Source of the DNA: Rhizobiaceae bacterium
GTDB taxonomy: Bacteria > Pseudomonadota > Alphaproteobacteria > Rhizobiales > Rhizobiaceae
DNA: 34,836 bases
NCBI GenBank assembly: GCA_020628035.1
Contig: JAHDFS010000017.1
Coordinates: 3,628-38,463 of the forward strand
Direction of reading: 5' to 3'
Below the pieces are notes generated by a model. The model worked only from the letters and a program-made list of their open reading frames with translations, was not told where the DNA came from and did not search any database. The position numbers and the translations under genes are program-made. Positions 17,308 through 25,729 of the stretch are shown here, in pieces (the first letter of the stretch is position 1; each line of letters opens with the position of its first letter).

Positions 17308-17331
17308 TTTCGTTTTATTAAATCATCGAAA
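17308..17331. promoter_or_regulatory. Candidate LysR operator between divergent genes
   Basis: TTTCG (17308-17312) and CGAAA (17327-17331) form an interrupted inverted repeat in an AT-rich stretch, and ATCGAAAC occurs twice (about 17325-17332 and 17349-17356). The spacer between the LysR gene and the small gene at 17370 is only 95 bp. Plausible but unproven. Confidence 0.35.
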
Positions 17332-17369
17332 CCTGTCAGAGTCAATTTATCGAAACGAAGGAGATGATG

Positions 17370-17594
17370 ATGTTACGAGAATTGATTTTAAAATATCGCC
17401 AGTCACGTCGGGCAAAATCTATCCAAAAAGATAAGCTTGCATTTTTAAATGCACAGCCGCTTCTTCACGACGATTTGCCTTATATAAATGTGGCTGACCG
17501 CGAGAGCCTGTTGCGTAAAAATTCCTATTATGCAGGCGTACTCAATAGCTTTAACCCGATCCGGTTTTTTGATCACTTTCAAAAATCGAGTTGA
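17370..17594 (+). CDS. Small basic protein, unknown (weak DUF1127 resemblance)
   Basis: A product of about 74 residues. Three ATGs stand in tandem (17364, 17367, 17370) right after AAGGAG; spacing favours the third. The N-terminal half is basic (MLRELILKYRQSRRAKSIQKDK). The middle, PLLHDDLPYINVADRESLL, loosely resembles the DUF1127 pattern of small alphaproteobacterial regulators, but the match is too weak to name. No signal peptide or TM. The near-ideal ribosome site and divergent LysR suggest a real, regulated gene. Confidence 0.6.
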   Translation: MLRELILKYRQSRRAKSIQKDKLAFLNAQPLLHDDLPYINVADRESLLRKNSYYAGVLNSFNPIRFFDHFQKSS

Positions 17595-17687
17595 TGTTTC
17601 CAAAGACACTTGATCGATCACCTGAAATTGATCGAACAAACCTAATATCTGCTCAACAAGCACTGATCTGATTGATAGGGTAAAGTT

Positions 17688-18035
17688 ATGAAAAAACTTA
17701 TTCTATCAATCATTTTGGTCATGGTCGCATCTCAGACTAGCTTTGCTGAAAAACGGCAGCTAACTGGGGCTGAGATCGGCAAACTTCTTTTAAAAATCGA
17801 AGCCATTGGTGACGGAACCTGGCAAAATTTCCTTGAGAATGGCACAACCAATTACAATGTTTCCGGCCGCAAAAGCATAGGAAACTGGGAAGTACGTGGT
17901 GATCAATATTGTTCAAACTGGCCACCGCTTCCAGAATGGGCCTGTTATGATGTTTTGCGCGAAGGCGAAAACACTTTAATTTGGGTGCATGCCAATGGCG
18001 ATCTGACCATTGATAAGATCAAAATGAAGAAATAG
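17688..18035 (+). CDS. Small secreted protein of unknown function
   Basis: A 115-residue protein with signal peptide MKKLILSIILVMVASQTSFA-EK. The mature part has two Cys and several Trp (GTWQNFLENG, GNWEVRGDQYCSNWPPLPEWACYDVL). The pattern of a periplasmic domain with a paired Cys around a Trp/Pro-rich loop recurs in small exported alphaproteobacterial proteins, but I cannot assign a family. It is probably transcribed on its own or with the upstream small gene (93 bp gap). Confidence 0.7.
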   Translation: MKKLILSIILVMVASQTSFAEKRQLTGAEIGKLLLKIEAIGDGTWQNFLENGTTNYNVSGRKSIGNWEVRGDQYCSNWPPLPEWACYDVLREGENTLIWVHANGDLTIDKIKMKK

Positions 18036-18162
18036 TGATTGCGCGCTAAACGTCTATATTAGCAAAAAATGTGTCTTAATCTGACTGGCATGAATGTGGC
18101 CCATACGTTAGACATAGCGTAGAATCTCACCTTCCAGTTTATTCCAATCAAATGAGGATATT

Positions 18163-19065
18163 ATGAGCGCTACAATCATTGACGGAAAGGCGTTTGCCGC
18201 AAAAGTTCGGGCACAAGTTGCGGACGAAGTCACTAAACTCAAATCAGAGCATAATATCACTCCTGGCTTGGCCGTTATCTTGGTTGGTGAAGACCCAGCT
18301 AGCGAAGTTTATGTGCGCAATAAAGGCAAGCAAACCGTTGAAGTTGGTATGAATTCTTATGAGCACAAATTGGATGCAAGCACTTCTGAGGCTGACCTTC
18401 TGGCATTGATTGACCAGCTCAATAATGATCCGTCTGTCCATGGCATTTTGTGCCAATTACCCCTGCCCGATCATCTCAACGAAGATTTGGTAATCAATTC
18501 TATCGCACCTGAAAAAGACGTAGACGGTTTTCATATTTCAAATGTCGGTCTGCTCGGCACCGGTCAAAAATCTATGGTGCCATGTACGCCGCTTGGTTGT
18601 TTGATGATGTTGCGCGATCACCACGGTTCGCTGTCTGGGCTTAATGCTGTTGTGGTCGGTCGCTCAAACATTGTGGGCAAACCGATGGCTAATCTCTTGT
18701 TGCGCGATAGCTGTACCGTCACAATCGCGCATTCTCGCACAAAGAATATCGAAGAGGTATGTCGCGCTGCAGATATCGTGGTTGCCGCTGTCGGTCGCCC
18801 TGAAATGATTACTGGCGATTGGATTGGCAAAGGCGCCACCGTAATTGATGTTGGTATCAACCGCATTCCAGCACCTGAACGCGGTGAAGGTAAAATGCGT
18901 CTTGTTGGTGATGTTCATTTTGATAGCGCCAAAGAAGTAGCTGGTGCGATCACGCCAGTTCCAGGCGGTGTTGGCCCAATGACCATTGCCTGTCTGCTGG
19001 CGAATACTTTGACCGCTTGCGCGCGTGCAAATAACCTTCCTGAACCTGAAGGTTTAACAGCATAA
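18163..19065 (+). CDS. folD: Methylenetetrahydrofolate dehydrogenase / methenyltetrahydrofolate cyclohydrolase
   Basis: A 300-residue bifunctional enzyme that interconverts 5,10-methylene-THF, 5,10-methenyl-THF and 10-formyl-THF using NADP in the cytosol. The catalytic Tyr50 and Lys54 lie in [25 protein letters not shown], the dinucleotide-binding GRSNIVGKP and the family signature [10 protein letters not shown] are all intact. GAGG lies 5 nt before ATG. The following gene encodes a pterin dehydratase; the pairing is functionally adjacent (pterin/folate) but not a fixed pathway. Confidence 0.97.
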   Translation: MSATIIDGKAFAAKVRAQVADEVTKLKSEHNITPGLAVILVGEDPASEVYVRNKGKQTVEVGMNSYEHKLDASTSEADLLALIDQLNNDPSVHGILCQLPLPDHLNEDLVINSIAPEKDVDGFHISNVGLLGTGQKSMVPCTPLGCLMMLRDHHGSLSGLNAVVVGRSNIVGKPMANLLLRDSCTVTIAHSRTKNIEEVCRAADIVVAAVGRPEMITGDWIGKGATVIDVGINRIPAPERGEGKMRLVGDVHFDSAKEVAGAITPVPGGVGPMTIACLLANTLTACARANNLPEPEGLTA

Positions 19066-19077
19066 GGTTTTAATAGC

Positions 19078-19099
19078 GCTCCCATGACGCTCCCATGAC
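19078..19099 (+). repeat. Exact 11-bp tandem duplication over the phhB start
   Basis: GCTCCCATGAC occurs twice head-to-tail (19078-19088 and 19089-19099). Each copy has an ATG. The first ATG (19084) opens a four-codon frame, MTLP, whose TGA overlaps the second ATG (19095) as ATGA; the second begins phhB. Confidence 0.9.
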
Positions 19100-19430
19100 A
19101 CTTGTTGACGAGAATTGCTCAAAAGATCACTCTGAGCGGCGGCTCACCAATCAAGCTGAAATCGCCGCGCTTAAAGCTGAGCTGCATGCTGACTGGCAAT
19201 TCACCGACGATGAGACGGCGATTATCCGTAAGTTTAAGTTCAAGAACTTTAAGAAAGCACTTGAATGCGCCAATCTTGCGGGTGAAATGTCTGAGACACA
19301 GGGGCATCACCCCGATATTTCTTTTGGTTGGGGTTATTGCCACATCCTTTACAAAACCCATTCTGAGAATGGTTTAACGCGCCGCGATTTTATCTGCGCT
19401 GCGAAGCTTGATCAAATTATGATGGCTTAG
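19095..19430 (+). CDS. phhB: 4a-hydroxytetrahydrobiopterin dehydratase (pterin-4a-carbinolamine dehydratase)
   Basis: A 111-residue protein of the PCD/DCoH family. The family core, ETQGHHPDISFGWGYC followed by THSENGLTRRDFICAAKLD, contains the conserved His-His-Pro-Asp. It recycles the 4a-carbinolamine pterin formed by aromatic amino acid hydroxylases. No phhA is nearby; many bacteria carry stand-alone copies linked to molybdopterin or folate. The start lies inside an 11-bp tandem duplication, and the 3' end overlaps the DUF2339 gene by 14 bp on the opposite strand. Probably co-transcribed with folD (29 bp gap). Confidence 0.9.
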   Translation: MTLVDENCSKDHSERRLTNQAEIAALKAELHADWQFTDDETAIIRKFKFKNFKKALECANLAGEMSETQGHHPDISFGWGYCHILYKTHSENGLTRRDFICAAKLDQIMMA

Positions 19431-22323
19431 GCGCTTCGCCAACATCATCGTCTTCATTATCTGGACCATCTTCGCTGACATTGCTGCCAAACATGCCCTT
19501 TAACGCCCGCTGATAGGCAAAACCAATGCCCATTAAGCTGATACCGAGCCCAATAAACGATATCGCTCGTAAGACGCCTTCGAGATGAGACATATCAATG
19601 AGGAAGGCTTTTAAGACGACGACCAAAATGATCAAACCAGAAATCTTGCGCAATAATTGCTCGCGCCACCTAATGCCAAGATAAAGCACCAGAATGCCGA
19701 TCAATAGCCAGACAATTGAATAGGTATAGTTTTCTGATTGTGTGACAGACGCATATGCGATCTCAGTGCCGTGATAGAAATGACGTATGGTCAAGTTGAT
19801 CCAGAATGCCGCAAGAAGCGCTGTAAAGATAAGCGCCACCCATTGGTATATCTTGCTTTTATTATCTCGCCCCTGCCAGATAATAAGCCCGAAGAGGACA
19901 AATGGCAGTGCATAGGCATATCCAATCAGATTGAAGATCAATCCATCGCCCATATAGATATTTGTGCCGCCATATTGCCAATCCGCAAATGGCGAGATCG
20001 GATTGAGCACGATAAATAGCGATACGGCTCCCCAGGCCATGCCCAATATGCCTAAACCTTCAGCTGCCCATTTCAAAACACGCAATTGGCTTTGCCCTTC
20101 GCGTTGTGCCAACCGCGTGAAACCAAGCGAAAACGCACCACCGATCATCACAAGTGTCGCAGAAGCTGCCAGCGCAGATCTGTAACCAGCAAAATCAAAG
20201 GATGGATCAATGGCATGGAGCGCCAACATCGTGACAGTCATCACCATTGATATGATCGCCACTGCCTGAAGCGCTTGCGCCCAAATATCATTCTTATCCT
20301 TAGTGGCGATATAGCTGGCAAAGATAAAGCCGAGCATGGGAATACCATATCCAAGCGCTAAGACGTTGAAAAACGGCGCTGCATCTGCAAGGACGATATG
20401 ATCAACGAATGGATCCCATAAGAGCCGCGCGATATAGGGCAAAACTGCCAGAAGCGCGAAGATACGCAGGCTTTTAAGCGGATAGCGCATATAAGTCAGC
20501 ATGGTCGCAGCGGTGATGAGCCCGAGCGCGATTGTCAATCCGGCACCGCTAAAGATAATCGACACAAATGTAGCGGCCATAACCAGCGACGCGATCAAAC
20601 TCGATGCTATTGCACCGTCGCGACCTTCCAAAGGTTTCTCCTCATCCTTTGGCAAAACCCGATCCAACCAATTGGCTTGCCCGTGAAAAAGGGCGAATAA
20701 AATGACAGCGGCCATTGGCAACGTTCTTTGGAAATAGACCCCGCCATCAGCTCTGATGTAAATCGCCATAAACATGGCGACAGCGACGGAAGCAGCAACG
20801 GCGATAAGATAAGCGCGCGCTGTTGATTTCTTGGCGGCGAAACTGACCCCGGCAAGCAAAGCCAAGATGATCGCGCTGGCGATAGCGCCATAAGTTTCCA
20901 TGCGAATTTCAAGCGATGCTTGAACGGAGACATATTTGAAATGCGCCAAGAGGTTTGGAACGTTAAAGCCATATTGGAAATAACCGGTGCTTAAATCATA
21001 TATTCCATTTTCATTACCAAATTGGATCGTAGTAAAGCGCAAGACCGCAAGAACAGCTGGAATGAAGAGTACTAACCGCAGAGATGGGAACGAATAGGTG
21101 ATTGCCATGGGAATGCCGAGCAGCAGCACGGTTTCCAACACTTCAACAAAGAGACTTTGATCCCAACCGAGACGATAAAGGACTGGCAAACACAGTGCTG
21201 ACAGCGCAACAGACGGGATCCAATCAAAGGCCATATCTGTTTCAGGATTGCGGTCATGAACCGATATCACCAAAGAGACATGCGTCACGGCTATTGTCGC
21301 CAACAAATAAAGACCTGTTGTGATGGAATGCGCTTCGCCAAACGCACCATGCATGATGTTGCTATAGATAAACATGGCAACAACACTTGCCAGCGCGCAC
21401 CAAAGCCAGCCACGATACCAGGCGACATACATCGCAGCAACAGATACCAAGATGATGTAGGACGCCAATACTGGAACATTGCCGCTATCGGAATTGACCA
21501 AAACCGGGACGATATAGCTGGCTAAAAGGCCGATGCTTGCAAGGATTGGACCGTGAAGCAACGAAATGGCGAGTGATAACAGCGCCAGAATGGCCAGAAC
21601 AATGAAGGATATTGTTGGACCGATCAGTCCATAAAGTGCATGTGCGGCATAAACCGCACCAAACATGATAAAGATCCCCGCTCCGCTTAAGATTGCCGGA
21701 ATATTGGCGTTCTCAAAGCCAGCAAGTGAGAACCTGTCAGGACGCCGTCGTGTCCATTCGCCAGCTAGCGCCAAGACTAAACCGAACACGAATCCCAGCG
21801 TCGTTCGTGCGCGTGGCCCCAATAGACCGGCATCTATTGAATATTTCGCTAGATAAAGCCCGCCGATTGCCAGTGTTAAACCGCCAATCCAGATGCTGAG
21901 CTTGCCGCCAATGGTGCTTTCTGTATCAATCTTTGGTTTTTGTGCGGATATTTGTTCATCTAACGCTGCATCTTTTGATGCTGTGTCTTGATCGCTGCTC
22001 CGCGCTGCCATTGCGGGCTCAGGGATATTTTCATCGATGGCTGGTGTGTCGGGCTCGGATATCTCTTCAGTCACCCCATCATCTTCGATATTATCTTCGG
22101 ATGTTGAAGGATCAGCGGTCTCAGGCACCACTTCAGTGGATGTAGATTGGTCAGAGCCAGTGGCCACATCTTGGCTCTGCAAAAAACGAAGTTCTCGTTC
22201 TAAATGCGAAATTTTATCGCGCAATCGACCCGTGCGCACAAATGAAACAATGCCTAAGATCGACCCAATAAAAAGGGTCAGCACTGCAGCAATGCCTAAT
22301 AGAATAAAACCATCTTCGCCCAT
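19417..22323 (-). CDS. DUF2339 large polytopic membrane protein
   Basis: A 968-residue protein. One TM near residues 5-27 is followed by a short charged, coiled-coil-like segment (RLRDKISHLERELRFLQ) and a long acidic Ser/Thr/Glu-rich linker (about 50-125). Then more than 20 hydrophobic spans run to the C-terminus, starting with GGKLSIWIGGLTLAIGGLYLAKYSIDAGLLGPRARTTLG given here in part. This architecture and that first-span motif are those of the DUF2339 family. Function is unknown; a role in envelope or transport is only guesswork. It ends in an acidic tail and overlaps phhB antisense by 14 bp. Confidence 0.85.
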   Translation of the reverse strand: MGEDGFILLGIAAVLTLFIGSILGIVSFVRTGRLRDKISHLERELRFLQSQDVATGSDQSTSTEVVPETADPSTSEDNIEDDGVTEEISEPDTPAIDENIPEPAMAARSSDQDTASKDAALDEQISAQKPKIDTESTIGGKLSIWIGGLTLAIGGLYLAKYSIDAGLLGPRARTTLGFVFGLVLALAGEWTRRRPDRFSLAGFENANIPAILSGAGIFIMFGAVYAAHALYGLIGPTISFIVLAILALLSLAISLLHGPILASIGLLASYIVPVLVNSDSGNVPVLASYIILVSVAAMYVAWYRGWLWCALASVVAMFIYSNIMHGAFGEAHSITTGLYLLATIAVTHVSLVISVHDRNPETDMAFDWIPSVALSALCLPVLYRLGWDQSLFVEVLETVLLLGIPMAITYSFPSLRLVLFIPAVLAVLRFTTIQFGNENGIYDLSTGYFQYGFNVPNLLAHFKYVSVQASLEIRMETYGAIASAIILALLAGVSFAAKKSTARAYLIAVAASVAVAMFMAIYIRADGGVYFQRTLPMAAVILFALFHGQANWLDRVLPKDEEKPLEGRDGAIASSLIASLVMAATFVSIIFSGAGLTIALGLITAATMLTYMRYPLKSLRIFALLAVLPYIARLLWDPFVDHIVLADAAPFFNVLALGYGIPMLGFIFASYIATKDKNDIWAQALQAVAIISMVMTVTMLALHAIDPSFDFAGYRSALAASATLVMIGGAFSLGFTRLAQREGQSQLRVLKWAAEGLGILGMAWGAVSLFIVLNPISPFADWQYGGTNIYMGDGLIFNLIGYAYALPFVLFGLIIWQGRDNKSKIYQWVALIFTALLAAFWINLTIRHFYHGTEIAYASVTQSENYTYSIVWLLIGILVLYLGIRWREQLLRKISGLIILVVVLKAFLIDMSHLEGVLRAISFIGLGISLMGIGFAYQRALKGMFGSNVSEDGPDNEDDDVGEAPKPS

Positions 22324-22443
22324 GAAGGTCCGCTCCGCTTAGCAATTCAATGATCAGTTGGATGACGCTAGTCTATCAACCAAAAGGATGCAAACGACAC
22401 CAGTCGTTCTTGATGCTTATTCAAGGTTTTTAGCTCAAAAAGC

Positions 22444-23388
22444 CTAAGGCAGGCGCGATAAACAGGATTTTATCAGTTCAAAATAGCCAATATCATCGAC
22501 ATTATCCAAGAAATTGACGTTTTTTGGCTTATCGGTGATGTTCCAGTAATCTGCGACCGTCATGCCCATTGTGAGTTCGCTCTCAGTCTCAATCTCAACG
22601 TTACACATGCGGCCCGTAAACAATTCTGGCTGCAGCAGATATGCAATCACGCATGGATCATGCAGCGGTGCGCCTTGCCATTGATATTTTTCCAAATCAA
22701 AGCGCTCAGAGAAAGATAGCATCTCCCCCACGGCGGTGGCCGATTTGGTGCCAATTCCATAAAACGCATCAATTCTTGCTTTTGTTGAGAGCACTTTATG
22801 GGTCACATCGAGTGATGCCATGGTGATTGGCACACCAGAACGCATGACAATATCAGCTGCATGCGGATCAACATAGATATTAAATTCAGCAACGGGCGTA
22901 ATATTGCCGCCTTGGAAATATCCGCCGCCCATCATAATGATCTCTTCGATATTTTTCGTAACATCAGGCGCTTTTTCAAAGGCTGTTGCAATGTTTGTCA
23001 GCGGGCCCAATGTGCAGAGTGTGATGTTGTCTTCTATCGATTGGCGCAATGTTTCGATGATAAAATCAACACCGTGGTGATCTTGAAGCTTTATGCTTGG
23101 ATCGGGTAGATCCGGCCCGTTAAGCCCTGTATCACCATGCACATGTTCGGCAGTAACAAGTTTTCGCTTTAATGGCTGATGGCATCCGGCAAAAACCGGG
23201 ATATCTTTGCGATCAGCAAGTTCGACCACCTTCAGCGCGTTAATTGCGTTTTGTTTCAGCCCGACATTACCTGCCACTGCAACGATGCCCAAAATGTCAA
23301 ACGCCTCAGGCGAAGCCAATGCCATTAAAATGGCCACCGCATCATCTTGTCCAGGATCGGTGTCTATAATTATTTTTCGTGGTGTCAT
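22444..23388 (-). CDS. Nucleoside hydrolase (inosine-uridine preferring family)
   Basis: A 314-residue protein. The N-terminal calcium-binding motif DTDPGQDDA (residues 9-17) defines the nucleoside hydrolase family, which splits ribonucleosides into base and ribose for salvage. TLGPLTNIA, IIMMGGGYFQGGN, EFNIYVDPHAA and the C-terminal PLHDPCVIAYLL supply the other metal and ribose contacts. Substrate preference cannot be read from this. Transcribed in the same direction as the GlxA-type regulator upstream, with paired direct repeats in the gap. The ATG has no clear ribosome site. Confidence 0.93.
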   Translation of the reverse strand: MTPRKIIIDTDPGQDDAVAILMALASPEAFDILGIVAVAGNVGLKQNAINALKVVELADRKDIPVFAGCHQPLKRKLVTAEHVHGDTGLNGPDLPDPSIKLQDHHGVDFIIETLRQSIEDNITLCTLGPLTNIATAFEKAPDVTKNIEEIIMMGGGYFQGGNITPVAEFNIYVDPHAADIVMRSGVPITMASLDVTHKVLSTKARIDAFYGIGTKSATAVGEMLSFSERFDLEKYQWQGAPLHDPCVIAYLLQPELFTGRMCNVEIETESELTMGMTVADYWNITDKPKNVNFLDNVDDIGYFELIKSCLSRLP

Positions 23389-23433
23389 TTAATTGCCGCG
23401 CCTTAACTCAAACTACAAAAACAAATTTTGCCA

Positions 23434-23474
23434 ATGTATACATTATTTTTGTAGGTATGCTAACATTATTTTCG
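23434..23474 (-). promoter_or_regulatory. 23-bp-spaced direct repeats, candidate AraC-type operator
   Basis: ACATTATTTT is present at 23440-23449 and 23463-23472. With flanks the shared pattern is ATG-N3-ACATTATTTT-N-G at 23434-23451 and 23457-23474, a start-to-start distance of 23 bp. It lies about 46-86 bp before the nucleoside hydrolase ATG. AraC/XylS-class proteins bind direct repeats about two helical turns apart. Confidence 0.55.
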
Positions 23475-23536
23475 AGGACTATAACAGGAGATATGTATCC
23501 ATAATTAATTATTTAGTTAAAGTCTTATCTAAAGCA

Positions 23537-24508
23537 TCACTTTAGAATATTTCGCCTCACATCGGATGGTGAGAGGTTAAATTTTTCTCGAAACGCGCGC
23601 GAAAAATGCGCTGAACTTGCATAACCTGTGGCGAGTGCAATATCTGTTATGGACATTGTTGTTTGGCGCAAAAAGTGATTGGCCTTATCCAGTCGCAAAT
23701 CTTTGTAAAACGCCATAGTGCTGACATTCATTTTGTCTTGGAATTGGCGGTTTAGTTGTCGCTCGCTCAAATTGACTGCTTTGGCAAGCTGTTGGAGCGT
23801 CAGCGGTTCGGCATAATTGTTTTGCATTGCCTCAATCGCGGTAATTACAGCGCTATTATTGATCCCATATCGTTCGACCAATCCGGATCTTTGCGGGCTT
23901 TCACCAGGACGGATATCTGTATGCAATAGCCAATCGGACACTTCGCGGGCAAAAGACGCGCCTTGGTGATGGGAAATGAGTGCATACATCATATCAACAG
24001 AGGCTAAGCCTCCTGCGCATGTTAAGCGGTCTCGATCAAACACATAGAGCGCTTTTTCAAGCAATATGTCAGGTGAATTTTGTGCAACCATATCCGCATA
24101 ATGCCAATGAACTGTCATACGGCGATCGGACATAATACCTGCTTTTGCAAGCATGACAGGGCCGCCATCCACCCCGCCAATCATCACATTTCGACGTGAT
24201 AAATGGCGCAACCATTGCAGCAATCGTGGATTATCATAATCTCTGGAAACATCTCCGCCAATCACGATTAGCAAATCAAAATCGACTTGTTCACCCGGAT
24301 AAGCATCCGCTTTGAAGATTGCACCATCCGAGCTAACCGACTGCGCACCAATGGCGGGCAAATTGCGTATGTCATATAGCTCTTTGCCAGATATTTTGTT
24401 GGCAGAACGCAATGGTTCCTTTGCCGCAGCATAAGCGATCAAGGCGAACCCATTGATTAGCAAAAACCCTACGCGAAATGGGCGGTCTATTTTGGCCGAT
24501 ATGTCCAT
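23537..24508 (-). CDS. GlxA-family transcriptional regulator (DJ-1/PfpI + AraC)
   Basis: A 323-residue two-domain regulator. Residues about 12-195 form a DJ-1/PfpI amidotransferase-like sensor domain (RVGFLLINGFALIAYAAAKEPL, LLIVIGGDVSRD, TCAGGLASVDMMYALI). The Cys in LTCAGGLAS is at the usual nucleophile-elbow position. The C-terminal 100 residues carry two AraC helix-turn-helices (LQQLAKAVNLSERQLNRQF and ITDIALATGYASSAHFSRAFREKF). Such regulators often respond to amines, amino acids or quaternary ammonium compounds. The downstream nucleoside hydrolase is the likely target. A long inverted repeat covers the start codon. Confidence 0.93.
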   Translation of the reverse strand: MDISAKIDRPFRVGFLLINGFALIAYAAAKEPLRSANKISGKELYDIRNLPAIGAQSVSSDGAIFKADAYPGEQVDFDLLIVIGGDVSRDYDNPRLLQWLRHLSRRNVMIGGVDGGPVMLAKAGIMSDRRMTVHWHYADMVAQNSPDILLEKALYVFDRDRLTCAGGLASVDMMYALISHHQGASFAREVSDWLLHTDIRPGESPQRSGLVERYGINNSAVITAIEAMQNNYAEPLTLQQLAKAVNLSERQLNRQFQDKMNVSTMAFYKDLRLDKANHFLRQTTMSITDIALATGYASSAHFSRAFREKFNLSPSDVRRNILK

Positions 24509-24525
24509 AATAGCATGTATTATGG
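24505..24525. promoter_or_regulatory. Inverted repeat covering the glxA-type gene start codon
   Basis: Perfect 8-bp arms CCATAATA and TATTATGG with spacer GCATG. The gene's ATG (24506-24508, minus strand) is inside one arm. A -10-like TAATAT lies just upstream on the minus strand, implying a very short leader with no ribosome site. It could be an autoregulatory operator or a start-sequestering hairpin. Confidence 0.55.
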
Positions 24526-24631
24526 CTATATTAGACTAATCACAAGCCTTTAAATGACAATGTTTTGGTTTCTGGTTAAATATTTAAACTTCACAAACTG
24601 ATTCACAATAAGCCGTATTCACCCATTGAAC

Positions 24632-25180
24632 ATGATCAAAAACATCCCCTATTCTGGCGCCTATCAAATTTATGATCAACGAGATCAGGACATGGCTGAT
24701 CGGATATGCCGATTGATCGCAGACGAAGAGCTGGCATTTTCAAAGAGATTGCTCTCAGGTCATGTCACTGCATCGGTATTTTTAATCAATTCAACACGCG
24801 ATAAAGTGTTACTAACTCACCATGCAAAACTTCAAATATGGCTCCAACTGGGTGGGCATTGTGATGGGATTAAAGACCCATTTTATAACGCCCATAAAGA
24901 AGCTTATGAAGAAAGTGGCCTCACTCGAATAGATCCGGTCAGCCGACAAATCTTGGACATCGATATTCATCCAATTCCTGAACACAAAGGCGTGCCAGCG
25001 CATCTGCATTACGATGTGCGATATCTGTTTGAGGCGGACGAAATTGAACCGCTCAATATTTCTGATGAATCAAATGATTTGAAATGGGTGCCGCTTGATC
25101 AGCTTGAAAACTATAACGATGACCCGCGGCTTGTGGTGATGCGCGACAAACTCGATGCATTCATCGCGCAAAATTCTTAG
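24632..25180 (+). CDS. NUDIX hydrolase
   Basis: A product of about 182 residues from ATG 24632 (a TTG at 24626 is in frame; neither has a good ribosome site). The Nudix box GHCDGIKDPFYNAHKEAYEESGL is near residues 70-93: KEAYEESGL matches REUXEEXGU, while the first Glu of the consensus (G-x5-E) is Lys here. The preceding VLLTHHAKLQIWLQLGGH strand pair is typical of the family. It hydrolyses a nucleoside diphosphate linked to another moiety; substrate unknown. It converges with the small secreted-protein gene 8 bp away. Confidence 0.88.
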   Translation: MIKNIPYSGAYQIYDQRDQDMADRICRLIADEELAFSKRLLSGHVTASVFLINSTRDKVLLTHHAKLQIWLQLGGHCDGIKDPFYNAHKEAYEESGLTRIDPVSRQILDIDIHPIPEHKGVPAHLHYDVRYLFEADEIEPLNISDESNDLKWVPLDQLENYNDDPRLVVMRDKLDAFIAQNS

Positions 25181-25188
25181 CTTTTAGC

Positions 25189-25554
25189 TTAGTCGTAATA
25201 AATCTCGTTATCATCGAGATAGACATTGGATGCATCACAAATGTCGATATCGATCGGATCATCGACTGTTTCGCCACCATCATTAGTAAGCCAGCCTACC
25301 GCAAAGGTTTGATCGCAGGCACCTGTATCTGCAATAAACTCAACCTCTGAGCCCTCGCCCGGTTCAATTGCCACATCACCATCAAGCCAATTGTCGCTCC
25401 AGCCAGAACCATCATTGGTGTAAAAGCCAACGATAACGTTGTTATCGGTGTTGTTATAAATCGTAAAATAGCCCTCGGCTCCTGTGCCCGCTTGTGCTGC
25501 TGTTGATGCCAGTGCCAATGCGCCAGCGATCAGTGACTTTTGAATGAATTTCAT
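25189..25554 (-). CDS. Small acidic secreted protein, unknown
   Basis: I choose ATG 25554, giving 121 residues; a TTG at 25575 and ATG at 25566 lie upstream but have worse ribosome-site spacing. Signal peptide MKFIQKSLIAGALALASTAAQA-GT. The mature protein is very acidic (many Asp, e.g. DNEIYYD at the end) with YFTIYNNTDNNVIVGFYTND, a beta-rich start, and two Cys (GACDQTF, DICDASN) that may pair. It resembles small periplasmic beta-sandwich proteins in style, but I do not recognise a family. Confidence 0.7.
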   Translation of the reverse strand: MKFIQKSLIAGALALASTAAQAGTGAEGYFTIYNNTDNNVIVGFYTNDGSGWSDNWLDGDVAIEPGEGSEVEFIADTGACDQTFAVGWLTNDGGETVDDPIDIDICDASNVYLDDNEIYYD

Positions 25555-25729
25555 AATTCGCCCCATATTCTCCAAAATTTGCCGCCATTAAACATCAACA
25601 CAAACGCGGGCGCAATTGTTAGATAAATGTAGATGCGAATTAATTATTGAGACTTGAAGTGACAAATTGTCATCTGGGAACTTCCAGTTTGCGAACTAAA
25701 TTAGCGGCATTCACCTTTCGGAGCATTCA

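Noticed and set aside
18036-18162. Riboswitch or leader RNA upstream of folD
   Set aside because: No recognisable conserved core or terminator/antiterminator pair; tetrahydrofolate riboswitches are also known mainly from Firmicutes.
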